Assembly (NCBI GenBank): GCA_027487555.1
Contig: JAIYDI010000038.1
Coordinates: 1-53,715 of the forward strand
DNA length: 53,715 nt
Direction of reading: 5' to 3'
From: Hyphomicrobiales bacterium
Lineage (GTDB): Bacteria; Pseudomonadota; Alphaproteobacteria; Rhizobiales; Devosiaceae
In this document: in pieces, positions 43,535 to 53,715 of the stretch
Numbering within the stretch: the first letter of the stretch is position 1
Layout: every line of letters begins with the position of its first letter
Program-made: the position numbers and the translations under genes
Notes under the pieces: generated by a model
Told to the model about the DNA's origin: nothing
What the model saw: only the letters and a program-made list of their open reading frames with translations
Databases searched by the model: none

Positions 43535-44364
43535 CAGCCACTCATCCTCAGGCTGGCGGTTGTGCCAAAATGCACGTCGCCGGCAGTGATGAGCACACGC
43601 TCGCCGCCCGGAGTCCGCACGATCAGCCGACCGCTATCATCAATGTCTTCAAAAATGCCACGCACGACATCGGCGTCGCGCTTGACGACGACTTCGCTGC
43701 CGCGTCCGGCGGCCGCGTGCCGCCATTGTTCGAGTATAACGGCGAGGCCTCTGCCGCCGTTCCAGCTCTCATAGGCGTCGACCCAGGCCTCGGAGAGTTC
43801 GGCGAACACCGCCTCCGCGCTGGTTTCGATGCCGAGGGCCCGGAGCGAGGTGGCCGGATAGGGCAGCCCCTCGGGCGCGATCACGACGTTGATGCCGATG
43901 CCGATGACCACCCCGGTGCGGCCATCGGTCTGGCGCACCGCTTCGAGCAGCATTCCCGACAGCTTGGCGCCATCGGCGAGCACATCGTTCGGCCACTTGA
44001 GCGCGATACGGCCACCGGCGAAATCCGCCCCGTCCATGCCGGTGCGCAGCACGGCATCCGGAACAATGCGCCTCAGTGCGGCGCTGAGCGCCACGCCGGC
44101 GACAAAGCCGAGTGTGGCGATTTCGGCAGGCCCCGCCTCGGGCACGACAAGCACGCTGGCGGCCAGATTGCCGCGATTGGTATGCCAGGGGCGGCCGCGG
44201 CGGCCACGCCCGGCGGTCTGTTCGAGAGATGCGAACCAGACTTCGCCCGCGTCACCCTGCTGGGCGGCCTGCGCCGCCTCGACATTGGTGGAACCGACGC
44301 TGTCGAAACCGTGGAGACGATATCCGCGCAGCGTCGCCCGTGGGCCGAGCCAGAAGCCTGCCAC
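43534..44364 (-). CDS. birA: Biotin--[acetyl-CoA-carboxylase] ligase
   Basis: A 276-residue biotin protein ligase without the N-terminal repressor HTH. It shows DSVGSTNVEAAQAAQQG, QTAGRGRRGRPWHTNRGNL (biotinyl-AMP loop with Gly-Arg-Gly-Arg), LKWPNDVL and the C-terminal SH3-like segment. It attaches biotin to acyl-CoA carboxylases. Start and stop overlap the nuoN stop and rnj start by one base each. Confidence 0.95.
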   Translation of the reverse strand: MAGFWLGPRATLRGYRLHGFDSVGSTNVEAAQAAQQGDAGEVWFASLEQTAGRGRRGRPWHTNRGNLAASVLVVPEAGPAEIATLGFVAGVALSAALRRIVPDAVLRTGMDGADFAGGRIALKWPNDVLADGAKLSGMLLEAVRQTDGRTGVVIGIGINVVIAPEGLPYPATSLRALGIETSAEAVFAELSEAWVDAYESWNGGRGLAVILEQWRHAAAGRGSEVVVKRDADVVRGIFEDIDDSGRLIVRTPGGERVLITAGDVHFGTTASLRMSG

Positions 44365-45809
44365 TAGAACAGGCTTCCGGCCGCCAGATGCGCGGCATTG
44401 GTCAGCGGCGCACCGACGGTGACGAAATAGGTGACGATCAGGAAGCCGACCACGGCGATGATGGCGGTGAGTTCGTACGGCACCGCCACGTAGGAGGTGA
44501 CCGGCTCATCGAAATACATCGTCTTGATGACCCGCAGGTAGTAGTAGGCGCTGACCGCGCTTGCGAGTACGCCGAACACGGCAAGGCCGAACAGATTGGC
44601 CTGCATGGCGGCGAGGAACACTTCCCACTTGGCGAAGAACCCGGCCAGCGGCGGCAGCCCGATGAGCGAGAACATCAGGATGGCCATGATGGCGGCGATG
44701 AACGGCCGCTTCTGCGCCAGACCCGCGAGCTCGGCGATCGTCTCCACCGGACCGGCCTCCGTGCGCAGCGCCAGGATGCAGGCAAAAATGCCGACCGTCA
44801 TCGTGACATAGATGGCCATGTAGATGGCCACGCCCTCGACGCCGACTTCGGTGCCCGCCGAAAGCCCGACCAGCGCGAAGCCGACATGGCCGATGGACGA
44901 GTAGGCCATGAGGCGCTTCAGGTTCTTCTGCCCGATGGCGGCGAAGGCAGCCAGGCCCATGGACGCTATCGAAAGAAAGACGATGATCTGCTGCCAGTCA
45001 TGCGTGATGTTGCCGAAGCTGACCGTGACGATACGGATCAGCAACGCCATGGCGGCAACCTTGGGGGCCGCGGCAAAGAAGGCGGTGACCGAGGTGGGCG
45101 CGCCTTCGTAGACATCCGGCGTCCACATGTGGAACGGCACGGCAGAGATCTTGAACGCGATACCGGCAAGCAGGAACACCACGCCGAAGACGAGGCCGAT
45201 GGAGCGGCTGTCGAGGGCGATGGCCTTGACGATCAGATCGAGCTGGGTGGTGCCGGTAAAGCCATAGACCAGCGACGCGCCGTAGAGCAGCATGCCGGAG
45301 GACAGCGCGCCCAGCACGAAATACTTCATGCCCGCTTCGGTGGCGCGCGCATCGTCGCGCTTCATGGCCGCAACGACATAGAGCGCAAGGCTCTGCAGCT
45401 CGAGGCCGATATAGACGGTGATCAGGTCGTTGGACGACACCATGATCATCATGCCCAGCGTCGCGAGCAGCACGAGCACAGCATACTCGAACTTGTCGAG
45501 GCTGTTCTCGCGCGCGGTCGAGAAGCTCATCAACAGCGTGACGCCCGACGCCGCGACGACCAAAGCCTTCATGTAGCGGCTGAAGCCGTCCGAGATGAAG
45601 CTGCCGTTGAAGGCCTGCCCTTCCCCGCCGCCAAACAGCACGAGGCCCAGCACGCCGAGCAGCAGCAGCAGCCCGAGGCCCGCGATCAGCTGCGTGCGCT
45701 CGCGCTTGATGAACAGCGCACCCAGCAGCAGCACCAGCGTGCCAGATGCGAGGAGCAGTTCCGGATAGGCCGGCGCCAGCGCGGCGAAGCTCGTTACGTC
45801 GGACGTCAT
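44364..45809 (-). CDS. nuoN: NADH-quinone oxidoreductase subunit N
   Basis: This 481-residue antiporter-like subunit of complex I has about 14 hydrophobic helices. Conserved features include the [19 protein letters not shown] motif seen as [19 protein letters not shown], with the Lys/His of the proton channel, and [18 protein letters not shown]. It ends one base into birA. It is the last nuo gene of the operon. Confidence 0.97.
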   Translation of the reverse strand: MTSDVTSFAALAPAYPELLLASGTLVLLLGALFIKRERTQLIAGLGLLLLLGVLGLVLFGGGEGQAFNGSFISDGFSRYMKALVVAASGVTLLMSFSTARENSLDKFEYAVLVLLATLGMMIMVSSNDLITVYIGLELQSLALYVVAAMKRDDARATEAGMKYFVLGALSSGMLLYGASLVYGFTGTTQLDLIVKAIALDSRSIGLVFGVVFLLAGIAFKISAVPFHMWTPDVYEGAPTSVTAFFAAAPKVAAMALLIRIVTVSFGNITHDWQQIIVFLSIASMGLAAFAAIGQKNLKRLMAYSSIGHVGFALVGLSAGTEVGVEGVAIYMAIYVTMTVGIFACILALRTEAGPVETIAELAGLAQKRPFIAAIMAILMFSLIGLPPLAGFFAKWEVFLAAMQANLFGLAVFGVLASAVSAYYYLRVIKTMYFDEPVTSYVAVPYELTAIIAVVGFLIVTYFVTVGAPLTNAAHLAAGSLF

Positions 45810-45818
45810 GCCCGTCTC

Positions 45819-47327
45819 CTAGTGAGCCGAGGCGACGGCCGCCGAAGCGGAACCGATGGCCTGGGCAAAGTTTTCGGCCACGAGGTTCACCGATGCGGCG
45901 GTCGCATCGAGAATGGGTGCCGGATAGAAGCCGAAGAGGATGGTGAGGATGATCAGGGGCACAAGTACCACCATCTCGCGCGCGTCGAGATCGAGTATGC
46001 CCTTGAGCGATTCCTTGGTGAACGCGCCGAAGATCACCCGGCGATAGAGCCAGAGCGCATAGGCAGCCGACAGGATGACGCCGAACGCCGCGAAGAACGC
46101 CACCCAGGTATTGGCCTGGAACGCCCCGAACATGGTCAGGAACTCGCCCACGAAGCCCGAGGTACCCGGCAGCCCGACATTGGCCATGGTAAAGACCATG
46201 AAGGCGAAGGCGTAGCGCGGCATGGGCGACACGAGCCCGCCATACGCATCCACATCGCGGGTATGCATGCGGTCATACACGACGCCGACGCACAGGAAGA
46301 GCGCGGCCGAGACGATGCCATGCGAGATCATCTGGAAGATCGCGCCATGGATGCCGTAGACGTTGCCCGAGAAGATACCCATGGTCACGAAGCCCATATG
46401 CGCGACGGACGAGTAGGCGATCAGCTTCTTGATATCGGTCTGCACCAGTGCGACGAGCGAAGTGAGGATGATGGCCGCAACCGACAGCACGAACACGAAG
46501 CCCGAGAACTGCTGCGACGCATCGGGGAACATCGACAGCGAGAAGCGGATGAAACCGTAGCCACCCATCTTGAGCAGGATGGCCGCGAGGATCACCGAGC
46601 CGCCGGTCGGCGCCTCGACGTGGGCTTCCGGCAGCCAGCGATGGAACGGCCACATCGGCATCTTCACCGCGAACGAGGCAAAGAACCCGATCCACAGCCA
46701 GGTCTGCACTTCGGGCGCGAACTTGAACTGCAGCAGCTTCTGGATATCGAGCGTGCCGGCCTGCCAGAACATGTACATGATGGCCAGCAGCATCAGCACG
46801 GTGCCGGTGAAGCTGTAGAAAAAGAACTTGTAGGTCGCCTGGATGCGCCGAGCGCCACCCCAGATGCCGATGATCAGGAACATCGGGATCAGCGTGCCCT
46901 CGAAGAACACGTAGAACAGCGCCAGATCGAGCGTCGCGAAGGCGCCGATCATGAACGTCTCGAGAATGAGGAAGACGATCAGGTATTCCCGCACCCGGGT
47001 ATGGACCGAGCCCCAAGAGCTGAGAATAACCGCCGGCATCAGCACGGCGGTCAGCGGAATGAACAACACCGAAATGCCGTCGACGCCCATGCGGTAGCCG
47101 ATCGAGTCGCCGATCCAGCTATAGTTCTCGACGAACTGGAAGCCGGTATTGGTCTGATCGAAGCCGGCCCAGAGCACGAGGCTGAGCGCCGCCGTGACCA
47201 GCGTGACCGCGAGCGCAATCCAGCGGGCGAGGTTATCCTGCCCCTTGCCCCCGACGACGAGCAGGATGAGCGCACCGAGGGTGGGCAGGAACGTGATGAC
47301 CGTCAGAAGATGGTCGCTGAGGTTCAT
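45819..47327 (-). CDS. nuoM: NADH-quinone oxidoreductase subunit M
   Basis: A 502-residue proton-pumping membrane subunit of complex I. The markers are [53 protein letters not shown] and [14 protein letters not shown], with a conserved Glu early in the sequence ([12 protein letters not shown]). It begins one base inside nuoL and lies 9 bases before nuoN. Confidence 0.97.
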   Translation of the reverse strand: MNLSDHLLTVITFLPTLGALILLVVGGKGQDNLARWIALAVTLVTAALSLVLWAGFDQTNTGFQFVENYSWIGDSIGYRMGVDGISVLFIPLTAVLMPAVILSSWGSVHTRVREYLIVFLILETFMIGAFATLDLALFYVFFEGTLIPMFLIIGIWGGARRIQATYKFFFYSFTGTVLMLLAIMYMFWQAGTLDIQKLLQFKFAPEVQTWLWIGFFASFAVKMPMWPFHRWLPEAHVEAPTGGSVILAAILLKMGGYGFIRFSLSMFPDASQQFSGFVFVLSVAAIILTSLVALVQTDIKKLIAYSSVAHMGFVTMGIFSGNVYGIHGAIFQMISHGIVSAALFLCVGVVYDRMHTRDVDAYGGLVSPMPRYAFAFMVFTMANVGLPGTSGFVGEFLTMFGAFQANTWVAFFAAFGVILSAAYALWLYRRVIFGAFTKESLKGILDLDAREMVVLVPLIILTILFGFYPAPILDATAASVNLVAENFAQAIGSASAAVASAH

Positions 47328-49396
47328 CAGAACAGCCCCCCGGCGGCAATGGCGAAGGTGAGCAGAGCGGCAATGCCGATCAGCATGGCGAAGGCATAGT
47401 GGTAGAGATAGCCGGACTGCAGCTTGACCACGCGCGCGGTGACATCCTTGACGCGGGCGCCAAGGCCTTCGGCAAGGGTCCGGTCAATGAGCCAATCGTC
47501 GAAGCCCTTCCAGATCGCCCGGCCGATGAATAGCGACGGACGCACGAAGATGCGGTCATACAGCTCGTCGAAGTACCACTTGTTGAGCAGGAACTGGTAG
47601 AGCCCCGGATTGGCGTCGGCGACGCGCTTCGGCATCTTCGGATCGCGGATATACATCTGCCAGGCGGCAAGGAAGCCAAGGACCATGGCGATCGTTGCCG
47701 ACCACTTGACCCAGAGCGGCACCTTGTGCGCGGCCTCGAGCAGTTCTGCGTTGACGACCACCGAGCCCTGGAAGAAATGCTCGACATGCTCGGCATGGCC
47801 GAAGAACTGGCCGTAGAACACCATGCCGGCAAGGACGGCACCAACGGCAAGCACGCCGAGCGGCACCAGCATGACCATCGGGCTCTCGTGCGCATTGTCA
47901 TATGCGCTGCCATGATGGCCGTGCCCATGATCGTCATGCGCGGCATGATCGTCGTGACCATGGCCGTGTCCGGCATGCGCCTCGCGCGGTGTGCCGTGGA
48001 AGGTCAGGTGGATCAGGCGCCACGAGTAGAAGCTCGTGAACAGCGCGGCGATGACCAGGGCCCAGAAGGCGATGTAGCCGGTGGAGGCGCCGGCCGCATA
48101 GGCCGTCTCGATGATCGCGTCCTTGCTGGCGAAGCCGGCAAAGCCCAGGGCGAAATCCGGAATGATGCCGGGTATGCCCACGCCGGTCAGCGCCACGGTG
48201 CCGATGATCATCATCCAGTAGGTGAAGGGGATCTTGTTCTTCAGCCCGCCCATGTTCCGCATGTCCTGCTCATGGTGCATCGCGTGGATGACCGAGCCGG
48301 CGCCGAGGAACAGCAGCGCCTTGAAGAAGGCGTGGGTGAACAGGTGGAACACGCCCGCCGAATACATGCCCGAGCCGAGCGCCACGAACATGTAGCCCAG
48401 CTGCGAACAGGTCGAGTAGGCGATAACCCGCTTGATGTCGTTCTGCACGAGGCCGACAGTGGCGGCAAAGAACGCCGTCATCGCGCCGACCAGCATGACG
48501 GTCGTCATCGCAATGCCCGAGGCCTCGAACAGCGGCGACAGCCTCGCGACCATGAACACACCTGCCGTCACCATTGTGGCGGCGTGGATGAGCGCGGACA
48601 CCGGTGTCGGGCCCTCCATCGCGTCGGGCAGCCAGGTGTGCAGCAGGAACTGCGCCGACTTGCCCATCGCGCCCATGAACAGGAGCAGGCAGACCACGGT
48701 CATGGCATGCATTTCCCACGAGAGGAAATGCATGGTGGCATCCTTCTGCGCCTCGACGGCATGGAACGCGCCATCGAAATCGAGATGGCCCAGCACCACG
48801 AAGGCCGCGAAGATGCCGAGCGCGAAGCCGAAATCGCCGACACGGTTGACCACGAAGGCCTTCATCGCCGCCTTGTTGGCAGCCGGCCGCTGGTACCAGA
48901 ACCCAATGAGCAGGTAGGACGCGAGGCCCACGCCTTCCCAGCCGAAGAACATCTGCAGGAAGTTGTCGGCAGTCACCAGCATCAGCATGGCGAACGTGAA
49001 GAGCGACAGGTAGGCGAAAAAGCGCGACCGGTGCGGATCCTCGGCCATGTAGCCGATCGAATAGACATGCACGAGGCACGACACGGAATTGACCACCACC
49101 AGCATCACGGCGGTGAGTGTGTCGACGCGCAGCGTCCAGTCGAGTTGCAGCGCCCCCGAGTGGATCCAGCTCAGCACCACCACCTTGGTCGCCTCGGCAT
49201 GGCCGGCGCCATGCGCGGCGCCCTCGGCAGCCTCCGGCGCGAACCAATAGCCCGCGAACACAACCCAGCTCAGCAGCGCCGCCGCGATCATGAGCCCGGT
49301 GGTGATGTACTCGCTGGTGCGGTGCCCGATGATGCGGCCGAGAAGACCAGCAACGAGCGCCCCGACCAGCGGGAAGAATACGATGGCCTGGATCAC
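47327..49396 (-). CDS. nuoL: NADH-quinone oxidoreductase subunit L
   Basis: A 689-residue antiporter-like subunit with the long lateral helix at the C-terminus. It shows [55 protein letters not shown] and [17 protein letters not shown] His/Asp/Gly-rich loop lies near residues 470-502 (DNA about 47890-47985), longer than in enteric NuoL. The gene overlaps nuoM by one base and follows nuoK closely. Confidence 0.97.
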   Translation of the reverse strand: MIQAIVFFPLVGALVAGLLGRIIGHRTSEYITTGLMIAAALLSWVVFAGYWFAPEAAEGAAHGAGHAEATKVVVLSWIHSGALQLDWTLRVDTLTAVMLVVVNSVSCLVHVYSIGYMAEDPHRSRFFAYLSLFTFAMLMLVTADNFLQMFFGWEGVGLASYLLIGFWYQRPAANKAAMKAFVVNRVGDFGFALGIFAAFVVLGHLDFDGAFHAVEAQKDATMHFLSWEMHAMTVVCLLLFMGAMGKSAQFLLHTWLPDAMEGPTPVSALIHAATMVTAGVFMVARLSPLFEASGIAMTTVMLVGAMTAFFAATVGLVQNDIKRVIAYSTCSQLGYMFVALGSGMYSAGVFHLFTHAFFKALLFLGAGSVIHAMHHEQDMRNMGGLKNKIPFTYWMMIIGTVALTGVGIPGIIPDFALGFAGFASKDAIIETAYAAGASTGYIAFWALVIAALFTSFYSWRLIHLTFHGTPREAHAGHGHGHDDHAAHDDHGHGHHGSAYDNAHESPMVMLVPLGVLAVGAVLAGMVFYGQFFGHAEHVEHFFQGSVVVNAELLEAAHKVPLWVKWSATIAMVLGFLAAWQMYIRDPKMPKRVADANPGLYQFLLNKWYFDELYDRIFVRPSLFIGRAIWKGFDDWLIDRTLAEGLGARVKDVTARVVKLQSGYLYHYAFAMLIGIAALLTFAIAAGGLF

Positions 49397-49401
49397 TTCA
49401 A

Positions 49402-49722
49402 TCAGCCCTTCAGCGCGTTGACGTCTTCCACGGCGATCGTGCCGCGGTTGCGGTAGAAGATGACGAGAATGGCGAGGCCGATGGCCGCCTCAGCCGCCGC
49501 GACGGTGAGGATCATCAGCGCGAAGATCTGCCCGGCGAGGTCGTTGAGCGCCGCCGAGAACGCCACGAAATTGAGGTTGACCGACAGCAGGATCAACTCG
49601 ATCGACATCAGGATCACGATGACGTTCTTGCGGTTGATGAAGATGCCGAGCACCCCGATAGTGAAGAGGATGGCGGCAACGGTCAGATAGTGGCCGAGCC
49701 CGATTCCGGTTTGTGCCAGCAT
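49402..49722 (-). CDS. nuoK: NADH-quinone oxidoreductase subunit K
   Basis: A 106-residue, three-helix subunit of complex I (MrpC-like). The conserved Glu residues of the proton path lie in [20 protein letters not shown] and [18 protein letters not shown]. It begins right after the nuoJ stop and ends 6 bases before nuoL. Confidence 0.97.
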   Translation of the reverse strand: MLAQTGIGLGHYLTVAAILFTIGVLGIFINRKNVIVILMSIELILLSVNLNFVAFSAALNDLAGQIFALMILTVAAAEAAIGLAILVIFYRNRGTIAVEDVNALKG

Positions 49723-50331
49723 TTAGACGCCCTGCCCCGATTTGACTTTCTTGAGTTCCACGCCCTCGGACCGCTTGCGGCCCGTCTGCCTGAACACATC
49801 CTGCCGCTTGACATTGCTCTTGTGACGAAGCGTCAGCACGATCGCGCCGATCATGGCAACGAGCAGCACCGCCGCCGCGCCCTGGAACACGAAGACATAG
49901 CGCGTATAGAGCAATTGCCCGATGGCGCGGGTATTCTCGACGCCTTCAGGCATCGCGACCGCGGCCTTGGCCGCAAGCTCTGGCGCCACCACGAAGCTGG
50001 CCGCGACCATCAGCAACTCGAGCAGGAAGATGATGCCGACCACGACGCCCACCGGCGCGTATTGCAGCACGCCCTGCTTCAACTGCACGAAATCCACATC
50101 GAGCATCATCGTGACGAACAGGAACAGCACCGCGACGGCGCCGACATAGACCACGATGAGGATGAGCGCCAGGAACTCCGCCCCCGCCAGCATGAACAGC
50201 CCGGCGGCGTTCACGAAGGTGAGGATGAGGAACAGCACCGAGTGCACCGGGTTGCGCGACGCGATCACCATCAGCGCCGAGGCGATGGCGATGAACGAGA
50301 AGACGAAGAAGAAGAAAAGCGGGAGGGTCAT
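49723..50331 (-). CDS. nuoJ: NADH-quinone oxidoreductase subunit J
   Basis: A 202-residue, five-helix subunit (ND6-like): PLFFFFVFSFIAIASALMVI, NPVHSVLFLILTFVNAAGLFML and AEFLALILIVVYVGAVAVLFLFVTMML, which contains the pi-bulge helix of complex I. The ATG at 50331 fits the family; a longer reading into nuoI is not likely. GAGACGAG lies upstream. Confidence 0.97.
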   Translation of the reverse strand: MTLPLFFFFVFSFIAIASALMVIASRNPVHSVLFLILTFVNAAGLFMLAGAEFLALILIVVYVGAVAVLFLFVTMMLDVDFVQLKQGVLQYAPVGVVVGIIFLLELLMVAASFVVAPELAAKAAVAMPEGVENTRAIGQLLYTRYVFVFQGAAAVLLVAMIGAIVLTLRHKSNVKRQDVFRQTGRKRSEGVELKKVKSGQGV

Positions 50332-50341
50332 CTCGTCTCTC

Positions 50342-50830
50342 TCACCGATACGGCGCGTCGGCGGCGATGTTGCGGGCGATCTCGCGCTCCCACCGGTCGC
50401 CGTTCTGAAGCAGCTTCTCCTTGGAGAAATACAGCTCTTCACGGGTTTCGGTGGCGAATTCGAAGTTCGGGCCCTCGACAATGGCGTCGACCGGGCAAGC
50501 CTCCTGGCAGAAGCCGCAATAGATGCACTTCACCATGTCGATGTCGTAGCGCACCGTGCGGCGCGTCCCGTCATTCTGGCGCGGACCGGCCTCGATGGTG
50601 ATGGCCTGCGCCGGGCAGATGGCCTCGCACAGCTTGCAGGCAATGCAGCGCTCTTCGCCATTGGGGTAGCGGCGCAGCGCATGCTCGCCCCGGAACCGCG
50701 GCGAGTACGGTGCCTTCTCGAACGGGTAGTTCAGCGTCTTCTTGGGCGCGAAGAAGTACTTCATCGCGAGGAAGAAGGCGTTGACGAATTCCTTGAGCAG
50801 CAGCCCGTTGAGAAACTGGGTGAAGCGCAT
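50342..50830 (-). CDS. nuoI: NADH-quinone oxidoreductase subunit I
   Basis: A 162-residue ferredoxin-like subunit carrying clusters N6a and N6b. The two motifs are [12 protein letters not shown] and [12 protein letters not shown], each followed by the expected remote Cys/Pro. The N-terminal helix [20 protein letters not shown] binds the membrane arm. It starts on the last base of nuoH. Confidence 0.98.
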   Translation of the reverse strand: MRFTQFLNGLLLKEFVNAFFLAMKYFFAPKKTLNYPFEKAPYSPRFRGEHALRRYPNGEERCIACKLCEAICPAQAITIEAGPRQNDGTRRTVRYDIDMVKCIYCGFCQEACPVDAIVEGPNFEFATETREELYFSKEKLLQNGDRWEREIARNIAADAPYR

Positions 50831-51927
50831 CAGGAGAGCCCTCCGTGGAAGCCCCAGCCGGTCAGCTGCAGGACAAAGGCGACGACGACGACCATCAGCA
50901 GCGAGATGGGCAGGAACACCTTCCAGCCGATCCGCATCAGTTGGTCATACCGGTAGCGGGGCACGATGGCCTTCGCCATCGCGAACATGAAGAACACCAG
51001 GCAGAGCTTGAGTGCGAACCACACGACACCCGGTACCCAGGTGAAGGGCGGCAGCGCGATCGGCGGCGCCCAGCCCCCGAGGAACAGGATGGTGGTCATC
51101 GCGCACATCAGGATGATGGCGATGTATTCGCCCAGCATGAACAGCAGATACGGGGTCGAGCCATACTCCACCATGTAGCCGGCCACCAGTTCGGACTCGC
51201 CTTCCGGCAGATCGAAGGGCGGGCGATTGGTTTCCGCCAATGCCGAGATGTAGAACACCACGAACATCGGAAAGAGCGGCAGCCAGAACCAGTTGAGCAC
51301 GCTGAGCCACGGCACGCCGAGCATGGTGGCGATGCCACCCGACTGCTGCGCGGTGACGATATCGGTGAGGTTCAGCGAGCCGACGCAAAGCAGCACGGTG
51401 AGGATGACAAGGCCGATGGAGACTTCGTAGCTCACCATCTGCGCGGCGGAGCGGAGCGCGCCCAAGAAGGCGTATTTGGAGTTCGACGCCCAGCCGCCCA
51501 TGATGATGCCATAGACGCCGAGTGACGAGATGGCGAAGATATAGAGTACGCCGACATTGATATCGGCGAGAGCCCAGCCCTTGTCGAATGGGATGACCGC
51601 ATAGGCCGAGAGCGCCAGCGTGGCGGTAACAAGCGGGGCGAGCAGAAACACCACCTTGTTAGAGCCCGCCGGAATGATCGGCTCCTTGACGACGAATTTC
51701 AGCAGGTCGGCAAAGCTCTGCAACAGGCCGAACGGCCCCACGACGTTCGGGCCGCGACGCGCCTGCACCGCCGCCCAGATCTTGCGGTCGGCGAGCAGGA
51801 TATAGGCGGTGAAGATCAGCAGCGCGACGAGCAGCAGCAGGGCCTTGTAGAGAAAGCCCACCTGCGAACCCCAGCCGAGGATGGGGACGCCCAGGAGATA
51901 ATCCAGCGCGGATACGACGAAATCCAT
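50830..51927 (-). CDS. nuoH: NADH-quinone oxidoreductase subunit H
   Basis: This 365-residue membrane subunit forms the quinone chamber. It shows [31 protein letters not shown], the conserved EVSIGLVIL region and [25 protein letters not shown], all hallmarks of NuoH/ND1. It lies 9 bases after nuoG. Confidence 0.98.
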   Translation of the reverse strand: MDFVVSALDYLLGVPILGWGSQVGFLYKALLLLVALLIFTAYILLADRKIWAAVQARRGPNVVGPFGLLQSFADLLKFVVKEPIIPAGSNKVVFLLAPLVTATLALSAYAVIPFDKGWALADINVGVLYIFAISSLGVYGIIMGGWASNSKYAFLGALRSAAQMVSYEVSIGLVILTVLLCVGSLNLTDIVTAQQSGGIATMLGVPWLSVLNWFWLPLFPMFVVFYISALAETNRPPFDLPEGESELVAGYMVEYGSTPYLLFMLGEYIAIILMCAMTTILFLGGWAPPIALPPFTWVPGVVWFALKLCLVFFMFAMAKAIVPRYRYDQLMRIGWKVFLPISLLMVVVVAFVLQLTGWGFHGGLS

Positions 51928-51936
51928 GTCAGACCC

Positions 51937-53715
51937 TTACTCGGCTGCCTGCTTGAGCCCGGCCTGCAGGGCCGCGCATTCGCCCATCACCGCGGAAGCC
52001 CGCGCGATGGGATTGGTCAGATAGAAATCCGCGACCGGCGAGCCATAGTTGGCGGCCTTGGTCTTGATCGAAACCCGCGACAGCGTGCGGATATCGTCCA
52101 TGGAGCCCGGCGCGATCTGGTCGAGTCGCGCAAGGTGCGGATACTCCGCATAGAGCTTTGCCCTGAGCTGCGCCAGCGAGTTGAACGGCAGCGGCGCACC
52201 GAGCACGGCGGAAAGGGCACGGAAGATCGCCCAGTCTTCCTTGGCCTCGCCCGGCGGGAACACCGCCCGGTCAGCCATCTGCACCCGGCCCTCGGTATTC
52301 ACATAGGTGCCCGACTTCTCGGTATAGGTCGCCGCGGGCAGGATGACATCGGCGCGGTGGGCGCCAGCATCGCCATGCGTGCCGACATAGACGACGAACG
52401 CCTGACCCATGGCCTTGGTGTCGTATTCGTCGGCCCCGAGCAGGAACAGCACATCGAGATCGCCACGAGCGGCGAGCCCGATCTGGTCCGCAGAACACAC
52501 ACCGCCGTCATGCGGCACGAAGCCGATATCGAGCCCACCGACGCGGGCAGCGGCGTTGTGCAGCAGCGCGAAGCCGTTCCAGCCCTGCGCGATATTCTGC
52601 CCGACGACGAGCTTGGCGGCGAGGCTGATGGTATCGCGGCCAATCTGCTTCGATTGCGCCGCGCCATGCGAAACGGCGCCTTCGCCAACAATGACCAGCG
52701 GCTTTTGTGCCTTGGCCCAGACTTCGGCAAACGCCCCCTGCCCGCCGATCAGATCGGTAAGCGCCGACAGGCCGTTGCCGAGATAGCTATAGGCATAGGT
52801 GAGGTCGGCATTGTCGCCCACGACAGCAATCGGCGTACCCTTGGCGCGCCATGCCTTGCGGATGCGCGCGTTCAGCACGGCTGCTTCCTTGCGCGGGTTG
52901 GCACCCACGATCAGGATGGCGTCGGCCTCTTCGATCCCGGCGATGGTCGGGTTGAAGATATAGGCTGCGCGCGGCATGGATGGATCGATGCCCGACATGG
53001 CCGGACGGCAATCCGTCATGCCCGAGCCGATCGAGGTCATCAGCGCCTTGAGCGCATACATGTCCTCCACCGAGGCGAGATCACCGGCAATGGCGCCGAC
53101 CTTGTTGCCGCCGCCCGAGGCCTTGATGGCCTTGGCGACCGCGTCGAACGCCTCGTTCCAGCTGGCCGGCTTCAGCTTGCCGTTCACCCGCACATAGGGG
53201 CGGTCGAGCCGCTGCGCCTTGAGACCATCCCAGATGAAGCGGGTCTTGTCGGAAATCCACTCCTCGTTGATCGCCTCGTTGACGCGCGGCAGGATGCGCA
53301 TCACTTCGCGGCCGCGGCTGTCGACGCGGATATTGGACCCCACGGCATCCATCACGTCGATGGACTCGGTCTTCTGCAACTCCCACGGACGCGCCTGGAA
53401 GGCATAGGGCTTGGAGGTGAGAGCGCCGACCGGGCAGAGGTCGATGACGTTGCCCTGCAATTCGCTGGTCAGCGCGCGCTCGAGATAGGAGGTGATCTCC
53501 GCATCCTCGCCGCGACCAAGAAGGCCCATCTCGGTGATACCGGCGACTTCGGTGGTGAAGCGCACGCAGCGGGTGCAATGAATGCAGCGGTTCATCGACG
53601 TCTTGACCAGGGGGCCAAGGTTCTTGTCTTCCACCGCGCGCTTGTTCTCGGCATAGCGGGATTTGTCCACGCCATAGGCCATCGCCTGATCCTGCAGGTC
53701 GCACTCGCCGCCCTG
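51937..53715 (-). CDS. nuoG: NADH-quinone oxidoreductase subunit G (N-terminus beyond the window)
   Basis: The reading stays open to the window edge: upstream of the first in-frame Met the codons give QGGECDLQDQA, which belongs to the N-terminal ferredoxin/His-Cys region. The visible 592 residues hold HCTRCVRF and the 4Fe-4S segment with CPVGALTSKPY, and then the molybdopterin-oxidoreductase-like domain (GAIAGDLASVEDMYALK, LIVGANPRKEAAVLNARIRK). It is the electron-transfer subunit of the peripheral arm. The 2Fe-2S domain lies off the window. Confidence 0.97.
   Translation of the reverse strand, partial: QGGECDLQDQAMAYGVDKSRYAENKRAVEDKNLGPLVKTSMNRCIHCTRCVRFTTEVAGITEMGLLGRGEDAEITSYLERALTSELQGNVIDLCPVGALTSKPYAFQARPWELQKTESIDVMDAVGSNIRVDSRGREVMRILPRVNEAINEEWISDKTRFIWDGLKAQRLDRPYVRVNGKLKPASWNEAFDAVAKAIKASGGGNKVGAIAGDLASVEDMYALKALMTSIGSGMTDCRPAMSGIDPSMPRAAYIFNPTIAGIEEADAILIVGANPRKEAAVLNARIRKAWRAKGTPIAVVGDNADLTYAYSYLGNGLSALTDLIGGQGAFAEVWAKAQKPLVIVGEGAVSHGAAQSKQIGRDTISLAAKLVVGQNIAQGWNGFALLHNAAARVGGLDIGFVPHDGGVCSADQIGLAARGDLDVLFLLGADEYDTKAMGQAFVVYVGTHGDAGAHRADVILPAATYTEKSGTYVNTEGRVQMADRAVFPPGEAKEDWAIFRALSAVLGAPLPFNSLAQLRAKLYAEYPHLARLDQIAPGSMDDIRTLSRVSIKTKAANYGSPVADFYLTNPIARASAVMGECAALQAGLKQAAE

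Noticed and set aside
44112..47399. 1095-codon plus-strand reading opposite birA-nuoN-nuoM
   Set aside because: Antisense of conserved complex I genes; His/Arg/Asp/Gly-rich shadow composition.

Overview
The window looks like a chromosome segment from an alphaproteobacterium of the Hyphomicrobiales, probably close to Devosia. This is inferred from the order nuoG-H-I-J-K-L-M-N / birA / rnj / DUF1467, from the proteins themselves (SecA, ArgJ, ComF, UbiG, DUF1178) and from the GC-rich codon use; I could run no database search.

The right half (about 26.6-53.7 kb) is core genome. It holds secA, a periplasmic parvulin-type foldase, argJ, a GNAT protein, a MutT-like Nudix protein, a lone Flp pilin, an NDUFAF5/BioC-like methyltransferase, comF, a glutaredoxin, a Nit-type amidohydrolase, DUF1178, an aldo/keto reductase, ubiG, a small GNAT, a DedA protein, a RidA protein, one complete IS5-family element, and a long minus-strand run from nuoG (cut by the window edge) to nuoN, birA, rnj and a DUF1467 gene.

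The left half (1-26.6 kb) is a stack of related integrative elements lying downstream of secA. Element A (visible from 119 to about 11.2 kb, its left end hidden behind an IS3-family insertion end) and element B (about 11.2-23.86 kb) share a backbone in the same order: a leader with a palindrome and a terminator-like hairpin, a helicase-primase fusion, a small coupled HTH-like protein, a DUF6641-like protein, a three-zinc-ribbon protein and a tyrosine integrase of about 400 residues. Element C (about 24.8-26.68 kb) is a remnant with the first third of the same integrase. Between the backbone genes sit variable cargo slots: in A a three-gene restriction-modification-like cassette (GIY-YIG/SF2 helicase, Eco57I-like methylase, second methylase-like protein); in B small unknown genes, plus a left arm with a clamp-loader-like AAA+ ATPase, a second small tyrosine recombinase and a winged-helix regulator.

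The integrases appear to target the DNA that encodes the SEC-C zinc motif (CxCxSGxKxxxCHG) at the 3' end of secA. The att core reads GTGGCAGT-N6-ACTGCCAC at element left ends and GTGGCAGT-N6-ACTTCTTG at gene junctions. A sulfotransferase gene that also ends in a SEC-C motif carries the right-hand junction of element B, and its motif DNA is identical to that of secA over 45 nt. No capsid, packaging or conjugation genes are visible, so the elements look like satellites or mobilizable elements with their own replication genes. Other notable signals are four copies of a roughly 100-nt structured repeat with paired substitutions in its outer stem, and a 38-bp perfect-arm palindrome present twice in direct orientation around the primase gene of element B.
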